A stretch of DNA of 6,699 nt from Oscillospiraceae bacterium (GTDB taxonomy: Bacteria > Bacillota > Clostridia > Oscillospirales > Ruminococcaceae). Of this stretch, positions 6,270 to 6,699 are shown piece by piece. A model generated the notes under the pieces. The model ran no database searches. It was not told the DNA's origin and saw nothing but the letters and a program-made list of their open reading frames with translations. Positions within the stretch are counted from its first letter, which is position 1. Every line of letters starts with the position of its first letter. The stretch spans positions 1-6,699 of the forward strand of contig JAEDGE010000108.1 in NCBI GenBank assembly GCA_016297675.1, read 5' to 3'. The translations under genes and the position numbers were made by a program.

Positions 6270-6298
6270 ATTATAACAAATCAGCCGAGCGATTTGTG
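6270..6298 (-). promoter_or_regulatory. Probable promoter of the sigma/anti-sigma operon
   Basis: On the minus strand TATAAT (6275-6270) is preceded by TGT, giving an extended -10. The hexamer 17 bases upstream is CACAAA (6298-6293), a poor sigma-A -35. The larger context TGTCACAAA may instead be a -35 read by the ECF factor itself, as self-regulated ECF operons are common. The start would be near 6263, about 32 nt before the ATG. The -10 is clear; which sigma factor reads it is inference. Confidence 0.6.
6276..6297. repeat. Perfect inverted repeat in the sigma operon promoter
   Basis: ACAAATC (6276-6282) and GATTTGT (6291-6297) form a perfect 7-base inverted repeat around an 8-base centre. 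The arms lie next to the -10 and over the -35 position of the minus-strand promoter. Half-site centres are 15 bases apart. This is the layout of a dimer-binding operator, though it could also be chance in AT-rich DNA. Confidence 0.55.
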
Positions 6299-6442
6299 AC
6301 AGATTTTTCAGAAAAACGATCTTTCTTATCAACAAAAGCGTCTGCAAGAGGATGCCGATCCATTCAGCAGGTGCAAAAAACAAATATAAACAGAAATCTG
6401 CAAATAAAATGAAAATATGAGCAAAAAATTATAAAAAACCTC

Positions 6443-6471
6443 TTGACAGATGTACAAAGACATGATATAAT
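6443..6471 (+). promoter_or_regulatory. Near-perfect sigma-A promoter of the candidate small RNA
   Basis: TTGACA (6443-6448) and TATAAT (6466-6471) are both perfect, spaced 17 bases, with TGA before the -10 as an extended element. Transcription should start near 6478. It is the strongest promoter in the window and no protein gene follows it. The stretch 6301-6440 upstream is AT-rich and I see no gene in it. Confidence 0.88.
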
Positions 6472-6477
6472 ATAAAC

Positions 6478-6592
6478 ATTCTACATGCATCTCAAGTGTG
6501 TGTAGAAAATAATATTTTTAATTCCTAACCTACAAAAACACCACGCCCCACCGGATTTTCTTCTTTCTCCGGCGGGGCGTGGTGTTTTCCTT
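6478..6592 (+). ncRNA. Candidate small non-coding RNA, about 115 nt
   Basis: The unit runs from the expected start of a consensus promoter to a strong intrinsic terminator and holds no plausible protein gene. At its 5' end, TTCTACATGCA (6479-6489) pairs with TGTGTGTAGAA (6497-6507): an 11-bp stem with two G-U pairs and a 7-nt loop. An unpaired AU-rich stretch (6508-6534) with UCCUAACCUAC follows, then the terminator hairpin (6535-6588), whose 12-nt loop is almost all pyrimidine. Simple promoter, 5' hairpin, open middle and terminator is the usual plan of trans-acting regulatory RNAs. It matches no known RNA class that I can recall (not tRNA, 5S, 6S, tmRNA or SRP). The sole short frame inside, MHLKCV, has no ribosome site. 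It could instead be a leader whose terminator controls a gene to the right, but none is visible in the 100 bases left. Confidence 0.68.
6535..6588. terminator. Strong GC-rich terminator of the candidate small RNA
   Basis: Fifteen perfect pairs (AAAACACCACGCCCC, 6535-6549, with 6574-6588), one A-C mismatch, then five more pairs (CCGGA with TCCGG) close a 12-nt loop TTTTCTTCTTTC. The right arm ends in TTTT and is followed by CCTTT. The left flank is A-rich, so minus-strand transcripts from the right may also stop here. The GC content is far above its surroundings. Confidence 0.9.
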
Positions 6593-6625
6593 TAAAACAG
6601 GTAAAAATTCAATCCAGCTTTCCCA

Positions 6626-6641
6626 CCCTCCCTGGGGAGGG
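6626..6641. repeat. Short G+C palindrome
   Basis: CCCTCCC, then TG, then GGGAGGG is a perfect palindrome of 16 bases. It has no U-tract on either side, so it is a poor terminator. It lies 14 bases from the next hairpin and may belong with it to a dispersed palindromic repeat. Confidence 0.5.
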
Positions 6642-6655
6642 ATTTGAAAAGAAAA

Positions 6656-6685
6656 TCCCCACTTAAGCGTGAAGCTGAGTGGGGA
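6656..6685 (-). terminator. Hairpin at the right edge, probable minus-strand terminator
   Basis: TCCCCACT (6656-6663) pairs with AGTGGGGA (6678-6685); inside it AGC and GCT pair around GTGAA. On the minus strand the stem is followed by TTTTCTTTTC, so it would terminate a minus-strand gene lying to the right of the window. It could also be part of a repeat or the end of a mobile element; no transposase is visible. Confidence 0.45.
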
Positions 6686-6699
6686 ACTGTGTGCGGCAA

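Noticed and set aside
6230..6412. Plus-strand frame of 60 codons upstream of the sigma gene
   Set aside because: It covers the sigma promoter and start region on the other strand and has no ribosome site or promoter of its own.
6485..6505. Leader peptide MHLKCV within the 5' hairpin of the small RNA
   Set aside because: The ATG is about seven bases from the expected transcript start with no ribosome site, it has no run of regulatory codons, and no downstream biosynthetic gene is visible.

Overview
The window looks like a chromosomal segment from a Gram-positive gut or rumen Clostridium-class bacterium, most likely a Ruminococcus or close relative. The evidence is the low-to-moderate GC, the strong AGGAGG-type ribosome sites and sigma-A promoters, and above all a secreted leucine-rich-repeat protein that ends in a Thr-rich linker and a type I dockerin, the signature of cellulosome-forming ruminococci. 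The genus assignment is inference; no rRNA or marker gene is present.

Layout, left to right. Positions 2-67 hold the last 21 codons of an unidentified + strand gene. A strong extended -10 promoter (94-122) then drives a 102-residue unknown protein (175-483, +). It converges on the large dockerin/LRR gene (547-2664, -), and a bidirectional terminator hairpin (497-529) lies between them. The LRR gene has a consensus sigma-A promoter (2739-2767, -). The divergent spacer 2665-3012 also holds a minus-strand terminator-like hairpin and the promoter of azlC-azlD (3013-4046, +), a two-gene operon for a branched-chain amino acid transporter whose genes overlap by ATGA. A second bidirectional terminator (4120-4150) separates azlD from a convergent minus-strand operon. 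In that operon an ECF-type sigma factor gene (5674-6231) overlaps by 29 bases the start of a membrane-anchored anti-sigma-like sensor gene (4227-5702).

The right end (6232-6699) has no convincing protein gene but is rich in signals: a perfect inverted repeat inside the probable sigma operon promoter, a near-consensus + strand promoter at 6443-6471 that feeds directly into a stem-loop and then, about 110 nt later, a very strong GC-rich terminator, and two further hairpins at the window edge. The promoter-to-terminator unit at 6478-6592 is best read as a small non-coding RNA gene and is the most likely undescribed element here.

Functionally, the window combines a cell-surface or cellulosome protein, an envelope-sensing sigma/anti-sigma switch, an amino acid transporter and a candidate sRNA. 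A regulatory link between the sigma system and the dockerin protein is possible but nothing in the sequence demonstrates it.
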